Shown: positions 31,901-41,468 of the stretch, piece by piece | Position numbering within the stretch: the first letter of the stretch is position 1 | How the letters are laid out: every line of letters starts with the position of its first letter | Origin: a virus | Strand: one strand, 5' to 3' | Length of the DNA: 64,000 bases | Virus record (IMG/VR): IMGVR_UViG_3300037346_000668 | Coordinates: 18,936 to 82,935 of that record | Translations under genes and position numbers: made by a program | The notes under the pieces: generated by a model | The model's database searches: none | What the model was told of the DNA's origin: nothing | The model's input: only the letters and a program-made list of their open reading frames with translations

Positions 31901-34504
31901 ATGTATCACCCCAGTTACATCGGTTGGTATCTGAAAATATTTATATGTTTCTGGTGTCGGTGTATATGCATAATCGGAGCTCCAAAAATCAAAATCAAAT
32001 TCTTTAACATCAAAGAAACTAAAAACCCCAATTGACATTTTCGCTGACTTATATACATTAAACGATCTATCATATCCTAAATCAATAACTATATTATCGT
32101 CTATATTTAGAACCGCACTATATGTAAAATTTTCAAATCCTGTAATTTTTGAACTTATTGGATCTATCTGTGGACTGTCCACATATTTTGTTAATGAATT
32201 TATCTTAGTATACCCAGACTTAGTATTTATAAAATCACCAGGCTTTATAAAATCAAGATATTCTACAGGAAAAATTAATCTACTATCAGCTTTTTTTGTA
32301 CCGCCTATAAATTTGGCAGGTCCATCAAGAGATGATGCATCAGTACCATTAATTTTCAGATATCCATCATTAACAAATGTAGCATATATCACCCAATTTG
32401 TAGATGATGTAGCATCATTGGGTGGATAATATGAAGGGGAAGACGTATTAATAGCAGAATAATATATTCCCATATACATAACGACATCGGAAGTATTATA
32501 TGTCTTGCTATTTGACCATTCGCCTCTAAATTTAGATACAAAGTATTCATAGTCATCAAATACACCAATCGAATATACATTATTTCCATATTCGCCATAA
32601 TTCCTAAGTCTTATTATAGTAGAATTCAGATTTACACCAGCATCCCATGTTACCGTATCAACTTCACCAAGTACACCAGAAAAAGCTGTAGCAATGTCAC
32701 TATTCTGCCCAGCAGCAGCATTAAAATAAAAGGAAGACCCAGTTGAATAATACGAACCGTTAATCCAAACTAGCACAGCAGAGAGATCAGCAGAAGATAT
32801 TATATCATATTTCTTTGTCCCCTCACTATTATTACCATTTGGCCAGTAAAGTTTAAATACTAGCGGTTTAGGTTTATCGTAATTTTTAAGAAACTCTATC
32901 TCAACATATGCTCTACCAGGAGTAGTTGCACGGGTTGCAGGAACTGTTGATATCTTTTCAGTTATACCTGTAAAATTAAGAAGATCAACTTTTGTATCAT
33001 GAAGTACAAGACTACCCTTAGCCGATACGAAATTGGATCCAGTTGTTCCAAACGCTCCTGATGTTTCATCGTATGGCCCATATGTATATTTTGGCGAGTT
33101 ACCGCCAAATTCAGTGTATCCTTCATCTCTTTTAAGACTATAGAAATTGTCATTCTTGTCAGTTATATAATAAAGCTTTTCCGAATCTAATATATTGACA
33201 TTATCAGATCCCGGTAACAATCCAGGGCTAGCTCCATCTGCAATATTCTTCTCATAAAATAATCTAACACCAGAATCAGCTGTTATACCATAGCTATCAT
33301 TACTATAATAATATCCAACTGAATCTCTAGTAGGTTTAGGCAGATTTTCATTTCCATCAAGATCCCTAAATTTATAATAAAATTCACCATTAGATCTAAA
33401 TTCGTTTATATCATTTCTGGAAACATACATACCGAAATATCTGTTTATTGAATACATTTCAGCATCCTCATCATCAAAAAGAAATTCAAGATTCAATATA
33501 TTAGGAGGAATTATACCATTTCTTGAGAATCCACCAGTCATATAGGATTCGAAGTCCAACATTCTATCAGATGCATCACTAGAAAAATAGCCTGAAAGTA
33601 TTTCCCCCTTTTTGGTGTATATTCCTTCAGCTACAGAAACCCCGTTATAATATGTGTATGAATCCGGACCCCAATTTACATCAACCGGTGAATTTGTAAA
33701 GTTTTTATCAGCTACTATATTTCTTATGTATTTACCAATTTTAGATTTCTCAGTAAGGTTAAAGGTTTTTACTACTGAGCAATTAGGTAATATTTTATTT
33801 TTGAATGTTGTCGAAACGTCATCAACTAAATCTATGTTATATAGCTCATCAAATACGCAAACTATACCAGATCCACTAATAATATCATATGATGAATATT
33901 CACTGCTTCCAATAAATACAGATCCGGAATTTATAAATATAGGCTCGCCAGATCCGGTTTTTCCGTAGGATATTATAAAATCGGAATCGCTATCATAATA
34001 CTTAACAATCTTATAGTTTACACCAGGGTTTATAATTGTTTCGTTTTTTGAATATACATAACTAAGAGGTCCGGGAACTCTGAATATAACAAAATAGTCA
34101 GGTATCTCATTTTTTATCCATAGCGGTGCAAAATAACTGAAAGATTCGCTATAATTTTTATCAACCAAAGCCGATGCTCCGCTTCCATAGAAAAAATCAT
34201 ACTGATCGGAAAATATTCTGGATACTTCCCTATCACCTCTAGTAAATCTTACAGTATCAAATATTATATTACTTGCTAATTTACCCTTATCGAAAAAATT
34301 AAATACGTCAAGTGCAAATGAATTCTCACCAGTTATATTAAAATTTTTAAATCTGTCGTTACTAAGAGTTTGATTAGCATCCATAGAATTAAAAGAAACC
34401 TTACTTTCCGAATCCACGGTTATCCTCAGATTTCCAGTTATTTTAGGATTTGTTCTTATAACAGAAAAGGAAGAATTATAATCAAAAAGTTTTGATTGAG
34501 ACAT
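28946..34504 (-). CDS. Giant virion structural protein with a carbohydrate-binding-like module
   Basis: A 1852-aa protein, the largest in the window, rich in Y, S, N, G and D, with no enzyme motif. Around residues 655-710 a module reads FRGEWSNSKTYNTSDVVMYMG, then YYSAINTSSPSYYPPNDA, ending TNWVIYA. That is the W...Y..GD.V.Y.G..Y.A....P......W layout of small CBM5/12-type carbohydrate-binding domains. The N-terminus (FDYNSSFSVIRTNPKITGNLRI) and many Y-F-x-I-x-R strands suggest stacked beta-domains. It is followed by the collagen fibres, so it may form their tail-side anchor or a large baseplate ring. The role is inferred from position only. Confidence 0.65.
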   Translation of the reverse strand: MSQSKLFDYNSSFSVIRTNPKITGNLRITVDSESKVSFNSMDANQTLSNDRFKNFNITGENSFALDVFNFFDKGKLASNIIFDTVRFTRGDREVSRIFSDQYDFFYGSGASALVDKNYSESFSYFAPLWIKNEIPDYFVIFRVPGPLSYVYSKNETIINPGVNYKIVKYYDSDSDFIISYGKTGSGEPIFINSGSVFIGSSEYSSYDIISGSGIVCVFDELYNIDLVDDVSTTFKNKILPNCSVVKTFNLTEKSKIGKYIRNIVADKNFTNSPVDVNWGPDSYTYYNGVSVAEGIYTKKGEILSGYFSSDASDRMLDFESYMTGGFSRNGIIPPNILNLEFLFDDEDAEMYSINRYFGMYVSRNDINEFRSNGEFYYKFRDLDGNENLPKPTRDSVGYYYSNDSYGITADSGVRLFYEKNIADGASPGLLPGSDNVNILDSEKLYYITDKNDNFYSLKRDEGYTEFGGNSPKYTYGPYDETSGAFGTTGSNFVSAKGSLVLHDTKVDLLNFTGITEKISTVPATRATTPGRAYVEIEFLKNYDKPKPLVFKLYWPNGNNSEGTKKYDIISSADLSAVLVWINGSYYSTGSSFYFNAAAGQNSDIATAFSGVLGEVDTVTWDAGVNLNSTIIRLRNYGEYGNNVYSIGVFDDYEYFVSKFRGEWSNSKTYNTSDVVMYMGIYYSAINTSSPSYYPPNDATSSTNWVIYATFVNDGYLKINGTDASSLDGPAKFIGGTKKADSRLIFPVEYLDFIKPGDFINTKSGYTKINSLTKYVDSPQIDPISSKITGFENFTYSAVLNIDDNIVIDLGYDRSFNVYKSAKMSIGVFSFFDVKEFDFDFWSSDYAYTPTPETYKYFQIPTDVTGVIHENVPYIVKQGQAEYNGVVYPQVSASIAITSNLFYGVSGSTSIKNASPDLFKELVVMPAEYSDIYYSMLPNVIYGGTTGPSQFQIGYNNDLDTFNGFIGIQDLSPNPVSANASKIEIFNRGKLSTEYEYLNENYNADVANVSRIVPFINKWGYTDGTDARGNQYRLNSSPAFTPTNFSPSFDKNSSDSRYLTHEWFLLEQPPRDFPIDSMKDQNSYLSGKINLSSAIDTSGNYLASYFTVEPSDYSPEFRDDSAYTKELFTTFTYNKSSGFYETLFRGAKVVLKKRSNLSNSVENSLDKYIPKYRNYEDYKFAAILRPVAEDDSYIQEPVKYRIIENQNQRFILFVCDVVMRDYKSLGVGYTGGTGGDPILDYTLLYSVNSKEKLRYPLVDESFLYEISDIKLSAALDISVGSGSVVNTNTGGKIGIISSSLYDTDLREEVHTFFSQNSSGATSGPSATGPGSFYINQFSSLVTYPWPIGVGPDYLDFAKIVPSGTIVDLSPRPEYSFSIPFSTANPVVVPAGPQSVYRNKPVFQKSGGFSYYSSILQRISLSGISDRVNVGSKYIIYETYKDSDVIVNDFELHMDRPSRIVKSRGSKSDKYYGGPQTLGESVPTAYTIDSDLNLPSTLLRYSGGYEPIFRKILHFDRDKNDSISQYPLFDLSFRNCNFSPDKRYFGISRNLSFTKVSPDKNILSLSHDLPEGPVYPLVGQSPIWRKDFNVFSSSWDPGYYYRFTGPLVYDKVAGTRSMKEYRGFLGSKIMKTPDPLEFDNYITMQVIRGNTTYGTSDVSVINSQINSFVKPIQNIDTANSGTGIGRSEPYNSGVDYDKLDLGLFPNLELVWQYFSDVNKVRGIIRLDRMLSRYLLNDGIKQVFIDNIITEFGVGNPDSIEDDVSEYVKNNVAPLYMGDITDLYVKKTAVPNLNSSNNYILVRGDLVTSDKYQLGYYNESDFKLTKVTNLIYTFEYNLDNNYEYSLLFNLGITKI

Positions 34505-34524
34505 ATGCCATTTATTATTTATTA

Positions 34525-37500
34525 TTAATTGGTACTAAGACCGCTATCGAAATTAGGAGCTACTAGAGTGTCATTTTTATAAGATCCTGTAACCTGTATA
34601 TCAAATGAGAATGTATCCTCATTTTGTACCTGTATATCAACACCGATTTTTTTAGTGTATGTTATATTTGATAAATTTCCGGATTTTCTCCACCCCCCAA
34701 TATATCCAAGTTTATCTACTGCTCTAAATTGAAATATTATAGGAACATTTATAGCGTTAGTTTCTCCAGTTCCCAGTGATAATGTTGATAGTGCTGTTGA
34801 TCCCGATACTTGTAGGGATGAGGCTGATTGTGGTGCAAGATATAAATATGCTCCACATGAATACTTGCCTATAAGAAATTGATCATTAACGGTAAATCCT
34901 AATTTATCAGAATACATCATATCAGTTCTAGCGTCGGTTGAGGTCTGAGCAAAATTAACAGGTTCCCTATATGATTGTTGAACCCAATAATAATTCAGTG
35001 TTGTATCTCCCCAGAAAGTTTGGGTGTGTCTGAATGGAGGATAAACCTTACCGCCAGAAACGAAAGGTTTAACCATTTTAGAATAGCCAATATAACCGAA
35101 AGTATTACCGATATTAATCAGATATGGATGGTCTTTATGTATACAGAATTCAGTTATATACCCACCACCATTAGGTGCTCCTCCAGTACCAGATGAATAT
35201 GTCCCGTCCCAGATTGCACTATTTACCGGTCCAGATTCTGGAGGTGGTTGATTAGAGGTTGGGTCATACGGTATCATACAAGATCCACTCTGTGGATAAG
35301 TTGCTGCCGGTGTACTTTTAGTAACACCAAAATTTGTTGCAGAAACACCGCTGTATGAATCGTTCTGTCCTGGATTTGAAAATAATGTTGCTATATTAGG
35401 ATCACTCTGATATAGCGGCTGGTCGTAACCAACTGTTTTATATCTAGGATATACATACTGGGAAAATGCATTGGCGGAAGCAAATGGAGGAGCTTGTCTG
35501 AAAGATTTGTTGTTTACTATTGAAGGATCCGCTAATGTTAATGCAGTTATTGAGATTGGACAATCACCATATTTAAGATTATCGTTATATCCAACAGGAT
35601 AAGCTGCGCTTGTAGTTGAAGGAGCTCTCTGTGCTAGTCCACCAGGTATAATTGAAGCAAGTTCAACGCTGGATGCCTGTTGATTAAAAAGCTGCAAATT
35701 ATAGGTGAATGAAGCAGTTTTACCTGCATCAAACCCAAGCGAATCTGAAAATATATCGGCATAGAATCCAGCAGTTATTTTAACAGTTGATCCCTTAGAA
35801 ACTTTAATTTTATTATTATTGGAATCAAGTATATAAACCTCCAAAACCCCCTTGGCTTTAGATATCTGAGATGTTAGAAGTGTTATTTGATTCTGTAGAT
35901 CTGTTATCTTATCAAATAGACTTATTACCGTACCTGCACTAGTAAAAAACCCACTGGCTATACCAGTAGTATCATGATAATATGTGTTATCTCCAGCAGT
36001 AAACTGCTGCGAAAGATGCGAAGGTAAACCTTGTGAATCAAGACTTCTTTGCATTTTAACTACTGCAGCGTCCTGTGTATTTGCATTAAGTGTAGCTGCA
36101 ACGCCAGTAACGCTTAGACTATCTGGGAATTGTATGATAACGGACTCCGAATAATCAGAGACAAGTGGATTTTCTGGCCAACCAGCCTCGGATATGGATG
36201 ATATTTGAATTTCAACCCTTTCACCCTTTGTTATTGCTATGTCTAACTGATTGACGTTCTGAATATTAGCATCCGATGTTACTTCAGCAGACCAAACGTA
36301 TATTCCTCTTGTTTCATCATATACTTTTTTTCTAATGTCAGTTTTAAACTCAGTCCAGTTTGAGAATGCAGCATTCTTTTTTGCACCGTCATTATCAACA
36401 AATTCTATCTGTTCAGCTGGCTGAGATGCTCCGCCATTACTAAGATATCTATATTTAATATTGAATTGTATAACCTCCTGTGGTCCCGTTGTTTGATCTA
36501 CCTTAGGAGCAGGGAATGGCCAAAAACCTCTAACCCTATATTTTGGTGCTTCTATTATCTGCGGAACGTCCTTTACAAGGACATTAACCTCATCAACGAG
36601 AGAAGCATACAATTGTGATTTTTTTGTTCTTTCGTCAATTAGACTGTTTAGATTAGCTTTTATGGAAGAAACATCAACGCCAGGTGGTGTTGTTATATTG
36701 CTATTATTTATAATATAATCAAAATTTCTATTAGGTACATTTATACCATTATCCGACGAATTACCATAATCACTGGAAGATTCTAATCTAGGTCTTTTTC
36801 TGTTACCGGTAACACGTCTGGATAGACCAGCATTAAGTTCAAGTCTAGTTTCTGCTATGGCCTGATCTAATGCATCAATTTCGCTTTTTAGAGTGGTTTT
36901 AAGGTTCAATTTATCCTCAACCACTTTAACCGATGTTGAATCAGTAACCTGTTTGTTTATCTGAACGACCTTGAAGCTATTAGCAGTAACAAGCGGAGCA
37001 TCCGGACTGAGTCCTTGTATTGCTGGTATTTTATTTTCCTTAGCAGTACCAAGAAAAACCTTACCTAGATCAGAAACTTCGTTTAAATAATAGGTTTCAA
37101 GAGTTACTAATTCACCATTTGAATTTTTAGTTTTTAGCTCATTACTCCAGAATACAATTCCAGTTGACCAATCAGCGCTAACTATATTAAAATTATCGTC
37201 TATAGTTTTGAAAAATATACCTTGTCTCTCATTATAACCAACATTAACCTGAACATATCTAGGACCAAAATCAGTAGATGATATCGATATACTATTTGCT
37301 CCAATCTGTATTGGCTGATAACCAGAAACTCTTTTAGCCTGTATAGAAGCCTGATCTTTATTAACAGAGGTTATCTGATATAAACTACCATCTTGTGTTG
37401 CTATCTTATCATTAAGATCTAATGTTCTACCATTCTTAATATTGGTTAATGTGTCTGTATATGCTAACTTATCAAGTTTATAATTTCTTCTAGTCTCCTG

Positions 37501-38202
37501 GAAAGAGTTACCGTTTTGATCGGTCGTTGTAACAGAATCATCATAATAGCTTATAACACCAAAATTACCAATATATCTTATACTTCTCAGAGGCAGTTGA
37601 ACTATATCCTCATCAACAAAATATCCTATACCATTATCGCCTAATATTTTTAAATATTGGTTATATGTTAGGTCATTTCTTCCCTTTATATTTGCGTCGA
37701 AATATGCTTTCTGATCATCAGTCTGAGTATTTGCTATTACTCTTTTAACTACAATTCTATCAGCAGAATCAGATATTTGGCCAGTTACATTTATGTTTAT
37801 ATAAAGCAGTGGACTTAGAAAACTTTCAAAGAACCAATTATCCTTAACTGAAAACGTGCTAGGTATTGCAAGATTAGACAAGCTAGGTGGATTTTTCAAG
37901 GTCTCAACTTTAAAAACCTGAGAATAAGTACCATCTGGATTTCTGACCGTCGATGATGAATCACCTATACCTGCAAGTGATTTTATATTGGTGTCAAGTC
38001 TATCTATTTCGCCTCTAAGAAACCCATATGATGGTATATTTGCGATTTTTGGTAATCCCTGCTCGTCAAGTACTTCTATTGATACAGTATTATTTGTAGA
38101 TACAGCAACCTGATTTAAGCCATTGATGATCTCGAGTGAATTCTTTTGGAGTCTTAAAAACTGAGCTACTAAAGAACTTATTGTATTTTGTGTTCCTGCC
38201 AT
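34525..38202 (-). CDS. Large virion structural protein with coiled coils and Fn3-like segment
   Basis: A 1225-aa protein. The N-terminal ~100 residues are helical (SSLVAQFLRLQKNSLEIINGLNQ). A coiled coil follows at ~440-470 (LKTTLKSEIDALDQAIAETRLEL), then a basic loop (RRVTGNRKRPRLESSS). A segment beginning FNIKYRYLSNGG and ending SISEAGWPENPLVSDYSES has the feel of a fibronectin-III domain. A second coiled coil (LFDKITDLQNQITLLTSQISK) precedes a C-terminal Y/G/P-rich globular part ending in a SFDIQVTGSYK strand. Probably a long tail-appendage or baseplate protein; no homologue recognised. It sits 14 bases before its neighbour in one operon. Confidence 0.65.
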   Translation of the reverse strand: MAGTQNTISSLVAQFLRLQKNSLEIINGLNQVAVSTNNTVSIEVLDEQGLPKIANIPSYGFLRGEIDRLDTNIKSLAGIGDSSSTVRNPDGTYSQVFKVETLKNPPSLSNLAIPSTFSVKDNWFFESFLSPLLYININVTGQISDSADRIVVKRVIANTQTDDQKAYFDANIKGRNDLTYNQYLKILGDNGIGYFVDEDIVQLPLRSIRYIGNFGVISYYDDSVTTTDQNGNSFQETRRNYKLDKLAYTDTLTNIKNGRTLDLNDKIATQDGSLYQITSVNKDQASIQAKRVSGYQPIQIGANSISISSTDFGPRYVQVNVGYNERQGIFFKTIDDNFNIVSADWSTGIVFWSNELKTKNSNGELVTLETYYLNEVSDLGKVFLGTAKENKIPAIQGLSPDAPLVTANSFKVVQINKQVTDSTSVKVVEDKLNLKTTLKSEIDALDQAIAETRLELNAGLSRRVTGNRKRPRLESSSDYGNSSDNGINVPNRNFDYIINNSNITTPPGVDVSSIKANLNSLIDERTKKSQLYASLVDEVNVLVKDVPQIIEAPKYRVRGFWPFPAPKVDQTTGPQEVIQFNIKYRYLSNGGASQPAEQIEFVDNDGAKKNAAFSNWTEFKTDIRKKVYDETRGIYVWSAEVTSDANIQNVNQLDIAITKGERVEIQISSISEAGWPENPLVSDYSESVIIQFPDSLSVTGVAATLNANTQDAAVVKMQRSLDSQGLPSHLSQQFTAGDNTYYHDTTGIASGFFTSAGTVISLFDKITDLQNQITLLTSQISKAKGVLEVYILDSNNNKIKVSKGSTVKITAGFYADIFSDSLGFDAGKTASFTYNLQLFNQQASSVELASIIPGGLAQRAPSTTSAAYPVGYNDNLKYGDCPISITALTLADPSIVNNKSFRQAPPFASANAFSQYVYPRYKTVGYDQPLYQSDPNIATLFSNPGQNDSYSGVSATNFGVTKSTPAATYPQSGSCMIPYDPTSNQPPPESGPVNSAIWDGTYSSGTGGAPNGGGYITEFCIHKDHPYLINIGNTFGYIGYSKMVKPFVSGGKVYPPFRHTQTFWGDTTLNYYWVQQSYREPVNFAQTSTDARTDMMYSDKLGFTVNDQFLIGKYSCGAYLYLAPQSASSLQVSGSTALSTLSLGTGETNAINVPIIFQFRAVDKLGYIGGWRKSGNLSNITYTKKIGVDIQVQNEDTFSFDIQVTGSYKNDTLVAPNFDSGLSTN

Positions 38203-38215
38203 TTTTGGTTATTTT

Positions 38216-40432
38216 TTATTGATTATTTGTTAAACTCTTTCCTATTACATCAACCTGGAATTTAAGATTATTTGCATCTATGCAAACTATATCGAAAACA
38301 GGTTCATATTCATGGGAAGCAAATATAGCATCGTCAAAAGATATTATAGTTGTTGAATATGGGGACATTGTTGGATTTGAAATAGGATATTTACCAAGTG
38401 AATTAGTAAGAACCTTCATTATATAACTTCCAGGATATATCTTATCGCCAAATGATAATCTAAATCTTTGTCCGTTTTTCCAATTAATAACACCATCACT
38501 GATTCTTATTGTCAAATCCCCAGTTAGTGTTAATGGGGTTGAATTATTTACGTGCTTATAATAATTGGAAAAATCCAAAAGGTTTATTATATTGTCGCCA
38601 TTCTGTGTAAATGTACCAACACCTAATGTGTCCAGCATATTAAAGTCCTGGCTAGAATTAACAATAGTAACCTGATTCGGTGTCGATCTATCTAATATAA
38701 CTCCAGATCCTTGTTTTAGAAGATCCAAATTATAGGAAACTTCCACGCTTGTTTCGTTATTAATAACAGCTCTTATTAAATCATAATTTTGATTTATAAG
38801 ACCCATAACTGCTTGTGTATTATTAAAAAGAGCCTGATTAGCTGCAAATGCTTGTTCTAGCTGGAATATTCTTCTATCTATATTTGTTGTGGTCGAAGAC
38901 GATAATGTTATATTTTCCAGATTAGTAACTCTATTACTAAGATCTATAAATTCGGTTGCAGCATTATTCAATGTTGAGCTTGCATCTTGTAGCACATTCA
39001 TGGAGTCCATAAACATCGATAAAGAGAATGGAGAATAATCATTTATTGCTTGCTCGACACCAGTCTGATCTATGTCTGTATCGAATTTAAGATTTATTTT
39101 AAATCCATATGAATTACCATTCAGTTTGGTTACTGGATTAGGCCTATATTTATCAAGTCTCGGTATAAATACATCACCACTGGAGCTGTTAACATCATCA
39201 AGGAATAATACACCATATAAATTCGTTGCTGCTGTTGCCGGTGTTGCTGGATCATATACATCATAATATATAAGGATAGCGTTAAATTCAAAGTCAGTAG
39301 AATCTGCTGTTGCGTTAAATTCTTCGAGTGTAGATATATTAGGATTACTGATTATACCTTGATATGAGCTTGGATCAAAATCTATACCAATCGAATCAAG
39401 CTTACTTCTAACATATGTTACATCTATAAGACCAGTGGATTTATTTATAATATAATTTGATGGATCGGTAAAAGCTGATTGCGAGTCAGTAAAATATGTA
39501 TTTGCGGTATCCCTTGGTGAATACCAATTACCTGCATATCCTGTTCCTGTATATGTGTCAATATATGATGAGGTTGGTGAACCAAGTACATCATCATCAA
39601 ATATAGCAAGATTAGTAAGTCCGCTAGGATTAGTTTCATCATAGTTTCTACCAAATAAATACTCATCATTTAAAGGATTTGATGGATTGTTTGTCCATTG
39701 ATAATCCGGGTAATAGTTTGTATCGACCACATTTTTAAATAATACTGTTGGTGAATTACCATCCTTGGTTGGTATATACACATAAACTTCCGAATATGTA
39801 TTGGTTGAATTTTTTACTGAATTCACAATATCGAGACTACCGACATATTGTACAACCCTATTATATCCAGCACCAGTCATACCATAAGATCCAGTTGTTC
39901 CCGCGGGAGCATCACCTTCAACATACCTTTTCTGCGTTACTGGTAATCCTGCAGAATCATAGGTTACATTCGTCTGATTCAATGATCCGGAAACCTCGGT
40001 TGGATTTGCATTTCTCCATCTGATAGCTCCAATCTCCTTTAGCCATTTAAAGAATATTCTTTCCGATACATTTTGCTTAAGAGTGGAATCGTATTCATCA
40101 GTTCCTGTTATGGTAGATTCTACATTCAAACAATAGCTTTGAAAACTCTGGGAAAAATCTATATTTCCATTTCCTGTTATAATTATACCGGTAGTATTTG
40201 CATAATCAAGGAATGCACTATCCGGTGCATTCAATTTAACATAATTAGAAAATCCACCAGTAGTACCAGTACCGTCATCAAAGTTAGGTATATTTAGAAG
40301 TGCAAACTTAGAAAATCTAAATTTATTGGATGTATTATTAAACGTGAAAGAAAGATCCTCAGCAGAGGAAGAAAAACTGTAAAATGTACCACCCTGTACC
40401 TGGAGTGGTCTGATAAATGGGGTTTTTGCCAT
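38216..40432 (-). CDS. Virion structural protein with central coiled coil
   Basis: A 738-aa protein. It starts MAKTPFIRPLQVQGGTFYSF and has a beta-rich N-terminal two-thirds (LSFTFNNTSNKFRFSKFALLNIP, and many Y/D/T/G-rich loops). It then has a coiled coil at ~480-555 (LNNAATEFIDLSNRVTNLENI, DRRIFQLEQAFAANQALFNN) and a C-terminal domain with RFRLSFGDKIYPGSYIMKVL. The order globule-coiled coil-globule is typical of trimeric tail appendages. Function beyond structure cannot be said. It is separated from its neighbours by 13-18 bases. Confidence 0.65.
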   Translation of the reverse strand: MAKTPFIRPLQVQGGTFYSFSSSAEDLSFTFNNTSNKFRFSKFALLNIPNFDDGTGTTGGFSNYVKLNAPDSAFLDYANTTGIIITGNGNIDFSQSFQSYCLNVESTITGTDEYDSTLKQNVSERIFFKWLKEIGAIRWRNANPTEVSGSLNQTNVTYDSAGLPVTQKRYVEGDAPAGTTGSYGMTGAGYNRVVQYVGSLDIVNSVKNSTNTYSEVYVYIPTKDGNSPTVLFKNVVDTNYYPDYQWTNNPSNPLNDEYLFGRNYDETNPSGLTNLAIFDDDVLGSPTSSYIDTYTGTGYAGNWYSPRDTANTYFTDSQSAFTDPSNYIINKSTGLIDVTYVRSKLDSIGIDFDPSSYQGIISNPNISTLEEFNATADSTDFEFNAILIYYDVYDPATPATAATNLYGVLFLDDVNSSSGDVFIPRLDKYRPNPVTKLNGNSYGFKINLKFDTDIDQTGVEQAINDYSPFSLSMFMDSMNVLQDASSTLNNAATEFIDLSNRVTNLENITLSSSTTTNIDRRIFQLEQAFAANQALFNNTQAVMGLINQNYDLIRAVINNETSVEVSYNLDLLKQGSGVILDRSTPNQVTIVNSSQDFNMLDTLGVGTFTQNGDNIINLLDFSNYYKHVNNSTPLTLTGDLTIRISDGVINWKNGQRFRLSFGDKIYPGSYIMKVLTNSLGKYPISNPTMSPYSTTIISFDDAIFASHEYEPVFDIVCIDANNLKFQVDVIGKSLTNNQ

Positions 40433-40449
40433 TTTGTTTTTTTATTTTA

Positions 40450-41355
40450 TTATGCTGTTATATTACTAGATCCAAGAACTATCCAAGATCCATTTTGCGA
40501 CGTTTGTCCTTTACCAACTCTAGGCTCCCATTGAAGAGATATAGAAGATCTATATGCCTTACCGGCAGGAGAAGTTATACCAAGTGAATTAAATCCACCA
40601 TATAGAGCGGACGTATTAAATCCTGTATAATAACTAGTAGATCCAGTAACACCAGTTACAATATATCCAGCGGATGCTGATGTGTTAATAATCGTTATTC
40701 TTGTTCCTGCAGCTATATTAGGAACTGTTCCGCCTACAGGCGAAACACCATCACAAACTTTCATATAAAACCCAGGGGAAGCGCAATTAGCATATATAAC
40801 GTCCTCCAATCCGGTTATTGCATAAGGCGCATTCACACTGGAAACTACACCACCGCCACCTGACGCGTTATTAGGAAATAACTGACCAACAGTAGCACCA
40901 TTAACAAAGGTTGTATTTTGGCTTGTTATTCTACCTTGTGGACCTAATAAAAGAGCACTATTTACTCCTAATTGACCATTATAAGATGCAGTTCCCCCAA
41001 TAATAAAAACTGAGCCAGATCCAAATGTAACAGTTCCGTTTGCGACTAAAGTCCCCGATGCTGTAAATGTTGTTGTTTGAATGCTTGCAAATGATGCCGC
41101 TCCTGTGCTATTAATAGAAGCTGTTGCTGTTCCACTCGCAGGTAACGATAATGAATCAAATCTTCCTATCTTTGCTTGTACTTTACCAGTAGATGCAGCG
41201 GAAAGATCCAATATTCCATTCGTTGTGTCTATACCAAAAACACTAACATATCCGTTTATCCAATTTTGGAGTGTAAGAAAGTTAGAATTTAGGGTTACTC
41301 TTGATCCCGAAATAGCATCGGATCCTAAGATTTCATTAATGTTTACTGTTGCCAT
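40450..41355 (-). CDS. Tail fibre/structural protein, Gly-Thr-Ser rich
   Basis: A 301-aa protein starting MATVNINEILGSDAISGSRV, then a helix (NSNFLTLQNWINGY) resembling the start of the collagen-like fibres. A repetitive beta-region follows (ASGTATASINSTGAASFASIQT, FTASGTLVANGTVTFGSGSV), like the shafts of trimeric phage fibres. The C-terminal domain has VIYANCASPGFYMKVCDG and ITIINTSASAGYIVTG, ending in SWIVLGSS. It is the first gene of the long minus-strand structural run (transcription start side), with a TAGATATATA element about 25 bases upstream. Confidence 0.65.
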   Translation of the reverse strand: MATVNINEILGSDAISGSRVTLNSNFLTLQNWINGYVSVFGIDTTNGILDLSAASTGKVQAKIGRFDSLSLPASGTATASINSTGAASFASIQTTTFTASGTLVANGTVTFGSGSVFIIGGTASYNGQLGVNSALLLGPQGRITSQNTTFVNGATVGQLFPNNASGGGGVVSSVNAPYAITGLEDVIYANCASPGFYMKVCDGVSPVGGTVPNIAAGTRITIINTSASAGYIVTGVTGSTSYYTGFNTSALYGGFNSLGITSPAGKAYRSSISLQWEPRVGKGQTSQNGSWIVLGSSNITA

Positions 41356-41380
41356 TTTTTTTTTATTTGTTTTTTAAGTG

Positions 41381-41392
41381 AAATATATATCT
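41381..41392 (-). promoter_or_regulatory. Candidate phage promoter for the fibre/structural operon
   Basis: On the minus strand TAGATATATATTT lies about 26 bases before the ATG at 41355, in the 68-base divergent gap with phoH. It heads a run of minus-strand structural genes. The same TATATA core could be read in both directions. Confidence 0.5.
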
Positions 41393-41468
41393 ATATTCAA
41401 ATCAACACTGCAATTAAACTTCGATGTTATTTGAAAAAGTTCTTATTAAACAAAAAAACAAGAAAAAG

